From Macrobrachium rosenbergii (lineage: Eukaryota; Arthropoda; Malacostraca; Decapoda; Palaemonidae): DNA of 64,000 bases. The stretch spans positions 46,110,358 through 46,174,357 of the forward strand of contig NC_089741.1 in the NCBI RefSeq assembly GCF_040412425.1. The letters run 5' to 3'. Under the pieces are notes generated by a model that was not told the DNA's origin, did no database searches, and saw only the letters and a program-made list of their open reading frames with translations. Below, piece after piece: positions 61,865-64,000 of the stretch (position 1 is its first letter; the number at the start of each line of letters is the position of its first letter). Made by a program: the position numbers and the translations under genes.

Positions 61865-62278
61865 GGTCCGCAAGACCAAAATGGTCGCATTTTCAAGACC
61901 ACAATATTCCCATTTTCAAGACCAAAAATGGTCGCATTTTCAAGAACAAAATAGTCGCCTTTTCAAGACAGAAATGGTCGCATTTTCGAGGCCACATTAG
62001 CCCATTTTCAAGACGAAAAATATTTTTCAAGACGAAAATTTTCAAGAACAAAACAGTCGCATTTTCAAAACAGAAATGGTCGCATTTTCGAGACCATAAT
62101 AGCCCCATTTTCAAGACGAAAATGGTCGCATTTTCAAGACAAAATTGGTCGCATTTTCAAGACAAAAATCGTCGCATTTTCAAGACTAAAATAGTCTCTT
62201 TTTCATGACCAAAATATTCGCATATTCATGACCAAAACAGTGGCATTTTCAAGACCAAAATGGTCGCATTTTCAGTTT
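61865..62278 (+). repeat. Minisatellite, about 22-25-bp hairpin-forming units
   Basis: About 18 units of TGGTCGCATTTTCAAGACCAAAA type. In each intact unit TGGTC pairs with GACCA across GCATTTTCAA, so every monomer is a small hairpin. Substitutions at TGGTC (TAGTC, TGTTC) are often not matched in the partner arm. Confidence 0.9.
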
Positions 62279-62657
62279 AAAGACTGCAGGTATTTTCTTG
62301 ACATTATGAGAGACCAAAATCCCAAGAATTCGGAATTGAAAAGGCCACACGCGACCCAGTTTTCAATAAATCTTAATCTTGTTATTTTAGGATTGTAAAG
62401 GCCACAAGAGCAAGGTTGCTGGTGCTACAAGACCTTCAACCTTTCGACCTTTACATCTGAACTTGAAAAGAACCGAAACCTTGGGGTGTCATTACTTTTC
62501 TTATTATTTAGAGTAATCAACAGCACAACTACTGAAGAATACTTGAGGGTTGTTATAATCATCAATTGCAGCACCAACATTCTACCATCGTATATTTCTA
62601 TTTTGACATTTGACGAAGAAACCATGTTTTCGATACCATAATATTTATCGCTCCTCT

Positions 62658-62716
62658 CTCTCTCTCTCTCTCCGTGTTTACCTTGATGCAACTAAGTAAC
62701 CTTATTTTCGATATCA

Positions 62717-62758
<42 letters not shown>

Positions 62759-62848
62759 TTTTACCTTCTCTCGAAGTCTCTATTTTCGATATCATTATCT
62801 CTCTGTCTTCGTGTTTACTTTGGTGCAACGAAGTAACCTTATTTTCGA

Positions 62849-62909
<61 letters not shown>

Positions 62910-63015
62910 GTTTACCTTGGTGCAACGAAGTAACCTTATTTTCGATACCATTATCTCTCTCTCTCTCTCTCAGTTTACCTTGACGCTACAAGGAAACCTT
63001 ACGCAACCATCTTAT

Positions 63016-63077
<62 letters not shown>

Positions 63078-63103
63078 CTCTCTCTCTCACCCTTGGCCCC
63101 CAT
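62658..63103 (+). repeat. Higher-order (CT)n array with GTTTACCTTG spacers
   Basis: (CT)n blocks alternate with GTGTTTACCTTGGTGCAACG, AAGTAACCTTATTTTCGATA and TCATTATC. Spacers lie at about 62672, 62755, 62807, 62905 and 62969. The first and fourth are closest; the last is diverged (GACGCTACAAGG). Sequence just left (TTTTCGATACCATAATATTTATC, 62625-62648) is a founder-like copy without (CT)n. Confidence 0.87.
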
Positions 63104-63327
63104 CCTCTCAATCCACGCTGATACAAAAGGCAAAGACATTTCATTATTTACAATCGCAAACATTTACGGCTGCGCCGTCTTATCTCTCCTTCCTATAGGA
63201 CTTATAAAACCTTGATGGCTCTCCAAATAACTTTCGGCTTATCCTTTGTCAACTTTGGTGGGGGCCAAGCGTTATCTAACGACATAACAGCGCGGCGGAA
63301 GAAGTTGATCATCAAAAAAAGGCTACC

Positions 63328-63686
63328 TTATAAATTATCCTTATGGTACGTGCTGGCAGCAGAGGATGATACTGGCTACAGTTCTGCTTCTTCCAAACGT
63401 TTTTGACATTTTTACAGTACTATTTCTTTTTAACTGTATCTTGGAAATAGGCAAAGGTTCCTAATAGATGATTTTTACATATTATCAATTCATTTTTTAC
63501 AACAAATTACCCTTATGGTACGTGCTGGCAGCAAAGGATAATACTGCCCACAGTTCTGCTTTTTCCAAACGCTTTTGACATTTTTACAATATTATTTCTT
63601 TTTTAACTGTACCTTGGAAACAGGCAGAGGTTCCTAATAGATGATTTTGACAACATGCTATTAATTCATTTTTTACAACAAACTCG
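63328..63686 (+). repeat. Tandem duplication, two units of about 178 bp
   Basis: The unit from TTATCCTTATGGTACGTGCTGGCAGCA (key block) to TTCATTTTTTACAACAAA occurs at 63336-63506 and 63507-63681. They differ by about a dozen substitutions and small indels. An ORF at 63212-63406 runs into the first unit but is disrupted in the second, so coding is unlikely. Confidence 0.9.
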
Positions 63687-63924
63687 ATTTAATGACTTCA
63701 GTTTTAATTGACTTCAGCTTTTCAATTACAATTTGAGTCACGTTGATTTGGGCAATCAAAGTTCCTAGACTTATGACAAAAGTTTGAAAGTTTCGATGCT
63801 CGTTTGCTGAACAAATAAGCTAACTCAGCAAAAGGATAAGTCGAAGTCGTTTCAAGAATGGAGGGGAATACATATGACGACTAAAGGACACTGAATCCCC
63901 GTGAAAATAGTTTTCTTAATTTTA

Positions 63925-64000
63925 GTTTTCTGTAAAAGAAAACTATTGAGCCGGCTTTGTCTGTCCGTAGTACTTTATTCTGTCCGTACTATATTCTGTC
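63925..64000 (+). repeat. Repeat family B, 5' end (cut by window)
   Basis: GTTTTCTGTAAAAGAAAACTATTGAGCCGGCTTTGTCTGTCCG matches the start of 43780 (key blocks). It is followed by a repeated TATTCTGTCCGTACT motif. As at 43780 it is preceded by TTTTA. Confidence 0.78.

Noticed and set aside
61893..62114. Minus ORF with repeated FLK/CDHF phrases
   Set aside because: It is the translation of the hairpin minisatellite at 61865-62278.

Overview
The window is animal nuclear DNA, almost certainly from a decapod crustacean, most likely a shrimp or prawn. This rests on the long AT-rich non-coding stretches, very dense (AT)n, (AG)n/(CT)n and (AAT)n microsatellites, canonical GT-AG introns, short TTAGG-type runs, several short interspersed repeat families present in multiple copies, and a decayed DIRS-type tyrosine-recombinase retrotransposon, a class known to be widespread in Decapoda. 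Nothing looks prokaryotic or organellar.

Layout. 1-3.5 kb: a minus-strand, frameshifted DIRS-like retrotransposon, with gag-like region, RT, RNase H and tyrosine recombinase running from high to low coordinates. 3.8-25 kb: AT-rich, microsatellite-poor DNA. It contains a weakly supported three-exon minus-strand gene end (5.04-6.19 kb), two isolated minus-strand candidate coding pieces (12.5 and 24.3 kb), a nested foldback element (19.4-19.8 kb), a hAT-like MITE (20.6 kb), and an older repeat apparently split by a SINE-like insertion (17.7-18.4 kb). 25.6-29.5 kb: the one convincing gene, a three-exon minus-strand gene with strong splice sites and fully compatible phases. It encodes about 873 aa: two N-terminal hydrophobic segments, a short Cys/His cluster, then a very long Ser/Thr-rich polar tail. 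I do not recognise its family.

29-64 kb: extraordinarily repeat-rich DNA with about 30 (AT)n loci, many (AG)n tracts and trinucleotide arrays. It also holds three minisatellites of about 23-45 bp units, a five-unit tandem repeat of about 110 bp, three higher-order arrays in which (AG/CT)n blocks alternate with conserved spacers, a polypurine tract of about 450 bp, and copies of at least three dispersed repeat families. One tRNA-related SINE-like family ends in TA-rich tails that merge into (AT)n arrays, which suggests one source of the microsatellites.

No operons, rRNA genes, intact tRNA genes or CRISPR loci were seen. Gene calls rest on reading frames, splice signals and composition; no database comparison was possible.
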